From assembly GCA_023460175.1 (NCBI GenBank), contig JAEWRC010000062.1:1-26548 (forward strand): a DNA stretch of 26,548 bases. Reading direction: 5' to 3'. Both the position numbers and the translations under genes were made by a program. The DNA comes from Actinomycetes bacterium. GTDB taxonomy: Bacteria > Actinomycetota > Actinomycetes > Mycobacteriales > Mycobacteriaceae. Under the pieces are notes generated by a model. It saw only the letters and a program-made list of their open reading frames with translations, did not search any database and was not told the DNA's origin. Below are positions 7,482 through 14,586 of this stretch, one piece after another. The first letter of the stretch is position 1, and each line of letters opens with the position of its first letter.

Positions 7482-8339
7482 TCAGCGCGGCACATCGGGC
7501 GGAGTGATGCTCCGCGGCTCCAGCCCCAGTGTCCGGACGTGTTCGGCGATCGAACCGAGGTTGGTGGTCCACACGTCGTCGTGCTCGAGGACGTAGCGCA
7601 TCAAATCGTCGAGTTCGGCGGCGCGCGAAGTCCGTCCGGTCAGGAACGGGTGGTTGGTCAGCACCCAGCAGGCGCCGGCCTTGCGTAGCCCGTCGAACTC
7701 CAGCTGCCACAATTCCCGTGCCTTGCGGGGACTTTCGATGAGCCCGCTGCCGGCGATGTCGGGTAGGAAGCAGAATTGCTCCCAGTCGTCGAGCGCCCAC
7801 TGGATGGGGATCTCGACCAGCGGACCGTGTCCGGGCACCGCCAACTCGTACGGGAGGTCGGCATCCATCAGGCTGGAGTCGTAGAGGAAGCCGCGCTCGG
7901 CCAGCAGCGCAGGGGTGCGCCACGACAGATCCCACATCGGTGCGCGATACCCGACCGGCCGCACCCCGGCAACGTCGGCGAGGGCGGCCAGGCCGCGGTC
8001 GATGGCGTCGATCTCCTGCTCGAGGGTCAACGCGGTGGGCTGTTCGTGGAGGTAGCCGTGGTGGGCGATCTCGTGACCGGCGGCCACAATGCTGCGGACG
8101 GCCTCAGGGTAGCGGTCGGCGGTATGCCCGGGGACGAAGAAGGTCGAGGCGATCTGGTGGCGCTCCAACAGATTGAGGATGCGCGGAATCCCCACCAGCG
8201 GCCCGTAGGCCTGGTGGCTCATCACGCTCATCCGCGCGCCCGCCGCCTCGTTGCCCCAGAGCACGGCCGATTCGGCATCGACGTCGAAGGTGAACGCCGC
8301 CGCCGCGGATTTGCCGTCGGGCCAAGGAAATTCGCTCAT
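7482..8339 (-). CDS. Polysaccharide deacetylase-fold hydrolase (PuuE/PgdA-like)
   Basis: A 285-residue NodB-fold hydrolase, last gene of a five-gene operon; its ATG overlaps the ureohydrolase stop by 4 bp. Metal-site motifs are present: TFDVD (D19, D21) and H94-x3-H98 in GHEIAHHGYLHE, plus GYRAPMWD and a late TNHPFLTGR segment. There is no signal peptide. The FDVDAES opening and cytosolic location point to the branch containing H. pylori PgdA and the allantoinase PuuE, which hydrolyse C-N bonds in small molecules or amides, rather than to secreted peptidoglycan or chitin deacetylases. Together with a PucR regulator and a ureohydrolase, a role in degrading a nitrogen compound is likely. The substrate is unknown. 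Confidence 0.85.
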   Translation of the reverse strand: MSEFPWPDGKSAAAAFTFDVDAESAVLWGNEAAGARMSVMSHQAYGPLVGIPRILNLLERHQIASTFFVPGHTADRYPEAVRSIVAAGHEIAHHGYLHEQPTALTLEQEIDAIDRGLAALADVAGVRPVGYRAPMWDLSWRTPALLAERGFLYDSSLMDADLPYELAVPGHGPLVEIPIQWALDDWEQFCFLPDIAGSGLIESPRKARELWQLEFDGLRKAGACWVLTNHPFLTGRTSRAAELDDLMRYVLEHDDVWTTNLGSIAEHVRTLGLEPRSITPPDVPR

Positions 8340-9316
8340 CGGTCGGCCATCAGCGTGATCAACTCGTAGGCCAGGTTGGCCGCGGCGACCGCGGTGACCT
8401 CGGCCTGGTCGTAGGCCGGCGCCACCTCCACGATGTCGGCGGCGACGATGTTCAGGCCCCGCATGGCCCGCAGCACCGCTACCAGCTCGCGGCTGGTCAT
8501 GCCGCCGATCTCGGGGGTGCCCGTCCCCGGCGCGAACGCGGGGTCCAGCACGTCGATGTCGATCGACACGTACACCGGGTGCGCACCGACTCGCTCGAGC
8601 ACGCGCTCGATGACCCCGTCGACGCCGATGCGGTCGATGTCGCGGCAGTGCACCACAGTGAATCCCAGTTCGGCGTCCTCGAGCAAGTCCGCTCGGTCGT
8701 AGAGCGAACCGCGGATGCCGACGTGCGCCGAGTGGTCCTTGACCAGCAGACCCTGTTCGGACGCCCGCCGGAACGGGGTGCCGTGGGTGCAGGGCGCGCC
8801 GAAGTAGGTGTCCCAGGTGTCGAGGTGGGCGTCGAAATGCACCAGCGCCACTGGGCCGTGGACCTCGTTGACCGCCTGCAACGAAGGCAGCGCGATGGTG
8901 TGGTCCCCGCCGAGCAGCACGACCCGTTGTTCGGGCCGGGTAAGCAAACCGCGTACCCCGGCGCGGATCTCGTCGACCGCGACCGTGATGTCGAACGGGT
9001 TGGCCGCGATGTCACCGGCGTCGACCACCTGCGCCTGCGCGAACGGGCTGACGTCCAGGGCCGGATGATAGGGCTTGAGCAGCCGGGAGGCCTGCCGGAT
9101 GGCCGCCGGGCCGAACCGGGCCCCGGGCCGGTAGGTCACCCCGCCGTCGAAAGGCACACCCACCACCGCGATGTCGTAGTCGTCGACCTCGTGGCGCTGC
9201 GGCAGGCGCGCGAAGGTCGCCAGACCCGCGTACCGCGGCACCGCCTGCGCGTCCACCTGACCCAACATCCCGGTCTCCGACCGCACGTACTGCATGTTCC
9301 CTCCGTCTGTGCTCAT
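8336..9316 (-). CDS. Agmatinase/ureohydrolase-family enzyme
   Basis: A 326-residue arginase-fold enzyme with a two-manganese site: GGDH (136-139), DAHLD (162-166) and SIDIDVLDP (251-259) supply the metal ligands. The family members agmatinase, guanidinobutyrase and guanidinopropionase remove urea from guanidino compounds, and the TYRPGARFGPAAIRQAS segment near residue 61 occurs in this group. ATG 9316 overlaps the stop of the preceding dehydrogenase (ATGA) and has a strong purine-rich ribosome binding site (GGGGGAGG) upstream. The same frame stays open further upstream, but that part is antisense-type noise inside the dehydrogenase gene. Which guanidino substrate is used cannot be told from motifs. 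Confidence 0.9.
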   Translation of the reverse strand: MSTDGGNMQYVRSETGMLGQVDAQAVPRYAGLATFARLPQRHEVDDYDIAVVGVPFDGGVTYRPGARFGPAAIRQASRLLKPYHPALDVSPFAQAQVVDAGDIAANPFDITVAVDEIRAGVRGLLTRPEQRVVLLGGDHTIALPSLQAVNEVHGPVALVHFDAHLDTWDTYFGAPCTHGTPFRRASEQGLLVKDHSAHVGIRGSLYDRADLLEDAELGFTVVHCRDIDRIGVDGVIERVLERVGAHPVYVSIDIDVLDPAFAPGTGTPEIGGMTSRELVAVLRAMRGLNIVAADIVEVAPAYDQAEVTAVAAANLAYELITLMADR

Positions 9317-10071
9317 ACCCTCCCCCTTGTCGATCCGCCGTTGCTGGAGATCACCTGTCCGACGATCGCCTCGACCTCGAAGTCGGCGAGCAATTCCACC
9401 GCCGCGGCGATCTCGTCTGGAGAACCGATGCGGCCCAAGGGAATGCCGTCCGCGTACTGCTGCTGCACGGTCGCGAGGTCCACCCCGGCGGCGTCGGCGT
9501 CGACCTGCAGTTGCGGCGTATCGGTCACTCCGGGGGCCACCGCGTTGACGATGATCCGCTCCGGCGCCAGTTCCCGGCCCAGCGTCTTGACCAAGGCGAT
9601 CAACCCGGCCTTCGACGCAGCGTAGGCCGTCGTCTCCGGCCAGCCCGTCACTCCCCATTCGCTGCTGACGACGACGATGCGGCCGCCGCCGAGTACCCGC
9701 ATGTACGGGAGCACCGCCTGCACTAGGAAGAAGGTGCCGCCGAGGTTGGTGTCGACCACCTTCCACCAGTCGTTCGGGTCGTGGTCGAGCAGCGGCGCCA
9801 TCGTCATATAGGCGTGGTTGGCCACCAGCACGTCCAGGCGTCCGGCAGCACCGACCACGTGTTCGGCGATGCGCACGCATTCCGCCGGATCGGAAACGTC
9901 GCCGGGGGCAGCCAACCCGCCGAGTTCGGTCGCCAGCGCGCGCAACGCTGCGCTGTCGTCGATGTCGTTGACCGCCAACGTCGCTCCGGCGGCAGCCAAC
10001 CGGCGCGCATGCGCGGCGCCCATGCCCTGTGCCGCGCCGGTGATCAGCGCGACGCGTCCTTGCAGGCTCAT
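9313..10071 (-). CDS. Short-chain dehydrogenase/reductase 1
   Basis: A 252-residue classical SDR. The Rossmann motif TGAAQGMG is at 11-18, the catalytic Ser in VVSSEWG (about 136-137) and YAASK at 150-154. The usual NNAG is changed to ANHA (84-87), a tolerated variant. The C-terminal GQVISSNGG is typical. Such enzymes oxidise secondary alcohols or reduce ketones with NAD(P). ATG 10071 overlaps the next gene's stop by 4 bp. It is the third gene of the operon, next to a second, divergent SDR, which suggests two successive oxidations or two substrate isomers. The substrate is unknown. Confidence 0.88.
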   Translation of the reverse strand: MSLQGRVALITGAAQGMGAAHARRLAAAGATLAVNDIDDSAALRALATELGGLAAPGDVSDPAECVRIAEHVVGAAGRLDVLVANHAYMTMAPLLDHDPNDWWKVVDTNLGGTFFLVQAVLPYMRVLGGGRIVVVSSEWGVTGWPETTAYAASKAGLIALVKTLGRELAPERIIVNAVAPGVTDTPQLQVDADAAGVDLATVQQQYADGIPLGRIGSPDEIAAAVELLADFEVEAIVGQVISSNGGSTRGRV

Positions 10072-10760
10072 ATCACCGCTCCTGCGTTGACGTTGAGGAC
10101 GTCCCCGGTGCTGAAGGTCGCATCGCAGACCAGGTATTCGACGCAGCGAGCCACCTCCCGCGGCGTGGTGAGCCGGCGCAGGGGCAGTGATTTCAGGTAT
10201 TCCGGTGCGCGGCAGGGGTTGTCGGCGGCCAGCAGCGGGGTGTCGGTGGGGCCGGGGGCCACCGCATTGATCCGCACACCGCGGTCGGCGACCTCGGCGG
10301 CCAGGCTGCGGACCAGACCGAGTACCGCGCCCTTGGCCGCCGCGTAGTGGGCGTCGCCGTCGCCGCCACCGACGGCCAACTCGCTGGCGACCGCCACCAG
10401 GGTGCCGCGGTTGGCCAGCAGGTCGGGCAGGCAGGCCCGCGCGATGTTGAGCAGTCCGCCGAGGTGGACGCGCAGCATCGTGTGCCATGCCGCGGCGGTG
10501 ATGTCGGCGACCGGGATCATCTCGTAGTGCCCGGCGGAGTTCACCACCGCGCTGATCGGCCCGAGCCGGTCGCGCAACTCGGCCACCCCGGCCGCGACCG
10601 CGGCCCCGTCCGAGATATCCACGGCGACAGTGTGTTCGACGTTGGGCGCCGGGTTGCGGTCCAGGCAGCCGACGGTGTAGCCGCGCCGCGTCAGCGCGGT
10701 GACCACCTCGGCCCCGATGCCACTGGCGCCGCCGGTGACCAGCGCAACCGGCGCCGTCAT
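10068..10760 (-). CDS. Short-chain dehydrogenase/reductase 2
   Basis: A 230-residue classical SDR with TGGASGIG (9-16), NSAG (74-77), catalytic Ser126 and YAAAK (139-143), and VRINAVAPGPTDTP in the substrate loop region. It is shorter than SDR1 and clearly a different subfamily. ATG 10760 lies in the ATGA overlap with the permease stop; the frame is open further upstream but shows no family similarity there. It is translationally coupled to the permease upstream and SDR1 downstream. Role: oxidation or reduction of an alcohol or carbonyl intermediate in the operon's pathway. Confidence 0.87.
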   Translation of the reverse strand: MTAPVALVTGGASGIGAEVVTALTRRGYTVGCLDRNPAPNVEHTVAVDISDGAAVAAGVAELRDRLGPISAVVNSAGHYEMIPVADITAAAWHTMLRVHLGGLLNIARACLPDLLANRGTLVAVASELAVGGGDGDAHYAAAKGAVLGLVRSLAAEVADRGVRINAVAPGPTDTPLLAADNPCRAPEYLKSLPLRRLTTPREVARCVEYLVCDATFSTGDVLNVNAGAVI

Positions 10761-12220
10761 CGACGATCCGCCAGCTCGTCCTCGGCTTCGAGGTCGTCCA
10801 CCACCGCGGCGGCGGTGATGTTCTTGCGCACCGAGCCGAACAAGGCCGTGCCGAGCACCAGGAGCACCCCGACGCCGATCCACACCGACCAGTCCAGGTA
10901 GCGCTCATCGAACGCAACCCGCGGCCAGGCGATGTTGATGAACTGCAGCACCGCCCACACCACCGCCGTCGCCGCCACCGGCAGCGTCCAGGCGCCCAGG
11001 GAGAACCGGGCCGGTGTCCACTGCCGGCGCAGCAGCACCACCAGGAAACCGATCAACGGGAACAGGAATGCCAGGTAGAACCCGCCGGCGGTGAAGTTCA
11101 CCATCAGGGTGTAGATGTCGCCGGCGACGATGCTCAGGCCGAACAGCGCCGCGCCGACCACGGTGGTGATCAGGATCGCGATCGTCGGGATGCGGGCCTG
11201 GCCGTGCAGCCGGGCCAGTGCGCCCGACGCCGGCAGCGCACCGTCGCGGGCGTAGGCCCAGATCACCCGCGAACCGGAGGTCTGCAGCGCCAGGAAGCTC
11301 GCGAGGAAGCCGATGATGAACAGCACCTGGACGGGTTTGGCGATCCCGGGTCCGAGCGCGGTGGTCAGGGTCTCGTAGACCGGGTCGGCGACGGCGCCCT
11401 CGGCGACCGCGTCGAGGTCCGGGACGGCCAGGATGATCGCCAGGCTGGAGTAGGCGACGACGAGCGCGATGAAGCCGAGCGAGAACAGCACCGCCTTGGG
11501 CAGGTAGCGCCGCGGCTGGTGCACCTCCTCGGCGATGGAGCCGGCGCTTTCGAAGCCGACGAACGAGAAGCCGATGAACGCCACCGCCAGCAGGAACGGC
11601 CCGGACAGGTACGCGAAGAGGTCGATGTCCGCACCGCCGCCGGTGAACAGCACCGACAGCGAGTTGTGGCGGTGGAACAGCAGCAGCCAGGTGCCCAGAC
11701 CGACCGAGCCGATCACCTCGGCGATGATGCTGGCCGTCATGAACACTTTCAACGCGCCCCGGCCGATCAGGTTGACCGCGGTGCCGCCCAGCAGGATCAC
11801 GAGGGCGATCAGCGCCTGCAGACCGCCCGAGGGCGCCTCGATGCCGATGATGTTGGCGACGAAGCCGGCCGCGCCGAGCGCGACGGTGGCCATCGCGATC
11901 ACCAGCGTCCACATGTAGGCCCAGCCGGCGAACCAGCCGTAGCCGGTGCCGAGCAGCCGACGCGACCACTGGTAGATCGAGCCCTCCAGCGGCCAGCGCG
12001 ACACCAGCATCGCGAAGACCAGGGCGACCAGGAACTGTCCGCCGAACACCAGCACGAAGCCCCACCAGAAAGACGGACCGGCAGCGCTCAGGGCCAGGCC
12101 GAAGATGGCGTACAGCGCGACGATCGGCGAGATGAAGGCGAACGCGAAGGCGAACGCCGACCACAGGGAGAACTCCCGGCGCAGCCCCTGCGGCTGCTGC
12201 TCGGCGATCGATGACGACAT
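10757..12220 (-). CDS. APC-superfamily amino acid/amine permease
   Basis: A 487-residue membrane protein with about 12 hydrophobic helices. The start, SLWSAFAFAFAFISPIVALY (about 18-37), is the broken helix 1 of the amino acid-polyamine-organocation family. SFVGFESAGSIAEEVHQPRR near the middle is the APC signature after helix 6. ATG 12220 has GGGGAG just upstream. It is the first gene of the five-gene minus-strand operon, so it likely imports the compound that the operon degrades, probably an amino acid, amine or guanidino compound. It is divergent from the PucR gene, and the 172-bp spacer carries nested inverted repeats. Confidence 0.9.
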   Translation of the reverse strand: MSSSIAEQQPQGLRREFSLWSAFAFAFAFISPIVALYAIFGLALSAAGPSFWWGFVLVFGGQFLVALVFAMLVSRWPLEGSIYQWSRRLLGTGYGWFAGWAYMWTLVIAMATVALGAAGFVANIIGIEAPSGGLQALIALVILLGGTAVNLIGRGALKVFMTASIIAEVIGSVGLGTWLLLFHRHNSLSVLFTGGGADIDLFAYLSGPFLLAVAFIGFSFVGFESAGSIAEEVHQPRRYLPKAVLFSLGFIALVVAYSSLAIILAVPDLDAVAEGAVADPVYETLTTALGPGIAKPVQVLFIIGFLASFLALQTSGSRVIWAYARDGALPASGALARLHGQARIPTIAILITTVVGAALFGLSIVAGDIYTLMVNFTAGGFYLAFLFPLIGFLVVLLRRQWTPARFSLGAWTLPVAATAVVWAVLQFINIAWPRVAFDERYLDWSVWIGVGVLLVLGTALFGSVRKNITAAAVVDDLEAEDELADRR

Positions 12221-12332
12221 GAAGTACTCCCCTTCGGGTCCGTGCGCGGTATCCCCGAACTATCTCCCCAGCTCAGCGCGGAAGCCACACCAGGTGCGGA
12301 ACACGCAGCGATCCGACCGGGCGACGCCCCCT

Positions 12333-12395
12333 CATTGGACAATCGCACAACGCTAACGCCCGCAAATGTGTCGTCGGCGTTACGCTCGTCCAATG
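12333..12395. repeat. Nested inverted repeats at the pucR/permease divergent promoter
   Basis: The outer arms CATTGGAC (12333-12340) and GTCCAATG (12388-12395) are perfect complements; the right arm includes the regulator's ATG. The inner arms TAACGCC (12354-12360) and GGCGTTA (12376-12382) are also perfect and overlap the -10 box. They are candidate operators for the PucR-type protein, allowing autoregulation and control of the operon. Binding is inferred. Confidence 0.5.
12381..12386 (+). promoter_or_regulatory. -10 box of the PucR-type gene (leaderless)
   Basis: TACGCT fits TANNNT and ends 6 bp before ATG 12393, so the expected +1 is the A of the start codon. This also explains the lack of a ribosome binding site. 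The box overlaps the inner inverted repeat arm. Confidence 0.5.
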
Positions 12396-13757
12396 ACGGG
12401 AGGGACGAGCGACACCGGCGCTCCCACCCTTCGGGCGCTCCTCGACGCGCCTCTCGGTCTCGTCGTCCCGGATGGCGCGCCCCAGGATCTCGACCGGCCG
12501 ATCAGCTGGGTCCACATCACCGAGATGCGCGATCCGTCGCGCTACCTGCGCGGCGGCGAGCTGGTGTGCACCGTCGGCCTGAGCCTGCAGGACCCGCAGG
12601 ACTGCCGGACCTTCGCCGAGGCGCTGGCTCGCGCGGGCGCGGCGGGCGTGTGCTTCGGCGTCGGCGACGGGCATGACGAGGTGCCCGCCGCCCTGCTCGC
12701 CGAATGTCGGCGGCACCGGTTGCCGGTGCTGATCGCCGCGCCGAGCGTGCCCTTCAGCACGGTCAGCCGGTTCATCGCCGAGCACGAACTGGGCGCGGAG
12801 ATCGCCGTCGCGCGGGCGACCTACGCGCTGGTGCCCGAACTGCTCGCCGCGCTGCGCCGGCATGCCTCGGCAAGGGACATGCTCGACACCGCCGGCCAGC
12901 TGCTGGGCTGCTACTTCCTGCTGGACCCGGAACCGACGGGCGAGGCGGCGTCGGTGTCGGTCGACGTGCCCGGCGTCGGGACCCTGGGCTGGATGGGCAG
13001 GGGCGTGCCGCCGGAGCCGGCGCTGCTGGAGCTGATCGCGCGGTTCGTGCGGGCGACCCAGGTGGAACGCGACGTCGAGGCCGCCCTGGCCCGGGAACGC
13101 GTCGGCCAACTCCTGTCACTCGTCGAACGTCGGATGCTGCTGCCCGATGCGCTGAGTCAGCTGCTGGAGTGGTCCGGATTCGCGGCCGGGCAACTCAGCT
13201 GCTCGGCCTGGCCGGCCGGGGCCGGTGCCCTGCTGTCGATGGCGGTCCCCGACGCGTTGGTCGGTGATGCCCCCGACCTGTGTTTGATATTGACGACTCA
13301 GCCCCTCGAGGGCACCGACGATCTGTCGCTGCCGTCGGGCCACTCGGCGCTGGTGCCGTTGACCGAACTCGGCTCGGCGATCGGGCAGGCGCGCATCGCG
13401 CTGGATCTCGCCCAGCGCCGGGGCCTGCGCGTCGGACCCGATCAGCTCAGCACGCTCGACAGCCTGCTCGACCAGCTCCCGTCGGCCCAGCTGGCGCCGT
13501 TCCGGCAGCAGCTCATCGATCCGCTGGCCGAGATGGACCGGCGCAAGGGAACCCAGCACGTGCGCACGCTGCGCGCCTTCCTCGCCGCCAACGGTTCGCT
13601 CAGCGACACCGCCCGGGAGCTGTATCTACACATCAACACGGTGCGGCATCGACTAGTGCGGATCTACGAGCTCACCGGCCGAGATCCGTTGGACCACAAC
13701 GATCAAGCCGCGTATTCGATCGGTTTGCATGCACTCGAACGGGAATCCGCGGGCTGA
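12393..13757 (+). CDS. PucR-type transcriptional regulator
   Basis: 454 residues. The N-terminal part (about 10-130) is a PucR domain, with LRALLDAPLGL, the ISWVHITEMRDPSRYLRGGELVCT segment and alternating α/β repeats. The C-terminus (about 390-450) is the PucR HTH: TLRAFLAANGSLSDTAREL then LHINTVRHRLVRIYELTG. Members control purine, allantoin, amine or amino acid catabolism genes in response to the substrate. It is divergent from the APC-led operon, so it most likely regulates that operon. ATG 12393 was chosen because of a leaderless -10 box at the right distance; an in-frame ATG at 12366 would lie upstream of that promoter. Confidence 0.9.
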   Translation: MTGGTSDTGAPTLRALLDAPLGLVVPDGAPQDLDRPISWVHITEMRDPSRYLRGGELVCTVGLSLQDPQDCRTFAEALARAGAAGVCFGVGDGHDEVPAALLAECRRHRLPVLIAAPSVPFSTVSRFIAEHELGAEIAVARATYALVPELLAALRRHASARDMLDTAGQLLGCYFLLDPEPTGEAASVSVDVPGVGTLGWMGRGVPPEPALLELIARFVRATQVERDVEAALARERVGQLLSLVERRMLLPDALSQLLEWSGFAAGQLSCSAWPAGAGALLSMAVPDALVGDAPDLCLILTTQPLEGTDDLSLPSGHSALVPLTELGSAIGQARIALDLAQRRGLRVGPDQLSTLDSLLDQLPSAQLAPFRQQLIDPLAEMDRRKGTQHVRTLRAFLAANGSLSDTARELYLHINTVRHRLVRIYELTGRDPLDHNDQAAYSIGLHALERESAG

Positions 13758-13800
13758 TTCCGCGTGTTTGCGGCCGGCGTCGGTTGAGGTCCTCACTGCG

Positions 13801-13825
13801 GGCCGTCCGCGATGCGCGGGCGGTC
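13801..13825. terminator. Possible hairpin between convergent pucR and HTH genes
   Basis: CCGTCCGCG (13803-13811) and CGCGGGCGG (13815-13823) pair over 9 bp with one G-U and a 3-nt loop, and one or two further pairs outside. There is no T-tract, as is common in mycobacteria. It lies in the 97-bp gap where two genes converge, so it may end transcription from either side. Confidence 0.35.
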
Positions 13826-13854
13826 GACGAGGCGGCGACTTTCAGAGACTCCGT

Positions 13855-14328
13855 TCAGCGGCTTGTTCGCCCGGCGGGACGCCCTGGTTTCCGCTCCCAT
13901 TCCTGAGCAAACTTGCGTACGGCGGCGGCATCCCAGATTGCGCCGCCGCGCAACTCGGCCAAGGGGGCTGGAAACGCGGCAGCCGAGCGCAGTTGATGCA
14001 CCCGTTGACGTGCCACACCCAGCTCATCGGCGATCTCGGCCGCTGACATGAGCTCAGGCATGGTTGGGGCCTCTGCGCGCCGTCGCCACTCGTCCTCGCG
14101 GACAATCTCGATGCCGGCCGGCGCGGCACCGACGACCTCACTGATGTTGTCCACGTATTTGGCGATCACGTCGACCAGATGCAACTCGGCGGGTGCGTAG
14201 ACCGTTACGTCGACAACACCGCGCTTGGGGACGCGGGAGACCGTGGCGTCGAACTGCTCGGACCAGTGGTCCATCGTGTCCACCGTAGGGTCGAGCGCAT
14301 AGCTGACGGTGGCGACCCAATCATTCAT
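13855..14328 (-). CDS. HTH protein, candidate antitoxin of a HicA-like pair
   Basis: 157 residues. The C-terminal third holds a helix-turn-helix: MSAAEIADELGVARQRVHQL (about 94-113), then an AELRGGAIWDAAAVRKFAQEW wing-like end as in MerR/excisionase-type HTH domains. The N-terminal about 90 residues are unassigned, with alternating β-type stretches (VDVTVYAPAELHLVDVI) that could bind a partner. ATG 14328 overlaps the stop of the preceding small gene by 4 bp, so the two are translationally coupled, toxin first, as in hicAB operons. A DNA-binding antitoxin that autoregulates the operon is likely but not shown. Confidence 0.6.
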   Translation of the reverse strand: MNDWVATVSYALDPTVDTMDHWSEQFDATVSRVPKRGVVDVTVYAPAELHLVDVIAKYVDNISEVVGAAPAGIEIVREDEWRRRAEAPTMPELMSAAEIADELGVARQRVHQLRSAAAFPAPLAELRGGAIWDAAAVRKFAQEWERKPGRPAGRTSR

Positions 14329-14579
14329 TGCCCCTCCTCCTTCCGGCGCTGTGCGCGTTGCTCCTTCTTGCTCGGCGGCGGTACCTGCAGGCCCGCTTTG
14401 CGTAGTGCAACGTGGAGGTCCGCCATTCGCCGTCGCGGGTTGCTTGGTGTGGCCGGGTACCGCGCGATGTAGTTGCCATAGACGTCGTAGAACCTGGTGT
14501 AGCCCTTGGTGTCGTCATCGACGGTCCAGCCCTGAGACTTTGCCCATTTGGCGAGGTCTGCGATATCGCTGTTCACCAT
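14325..14579 (-). CDS. Small HicA-like protein (candidate toxin)
   Basis: 84 residues. The layout resembles the HicA double-stranded-RNA-binding fold: a first helix DIADLAKWAKSQGW, a β-hairpin GYTRFYDVYGNYIARYPATP, then a second helix DLHVALRKAGL and a basic tail KKEQRAQRRKEEG. In HicA ribonucleases the hairpin carries a catalytic GSH; here the equivalent is GYT (26-28), so the His is absent. ATG 14579 was chosen because AAAGG lies just before it and the coupled HTH gene follows. It starts 7 bp after the stop of the intein-like ORF. The toxin assignment is tentative; it may be a non-catalytic RNA-binding relative. Confidence 0.5.
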   Translation of the reverse strand: MVNSDIADLAKWAKSQGWTVDDDTKGYTRFYDVYGNYIARYPATPSNPRRRMADLHVALRKAGLQVPPPSKKEQRAQRRKEEGQ

Positions 14580-14586
14580 GCTGCCT

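Noticed and set aside
9313..10917. 534-codon frame joining SDR1 to a long upstream extension
   Set aside because: Only the part from 10071 has SDR similarity. The extension is a shadow of SDR2 and the permease. The same applies to the ureohydrolase frame reaching up to 9880.
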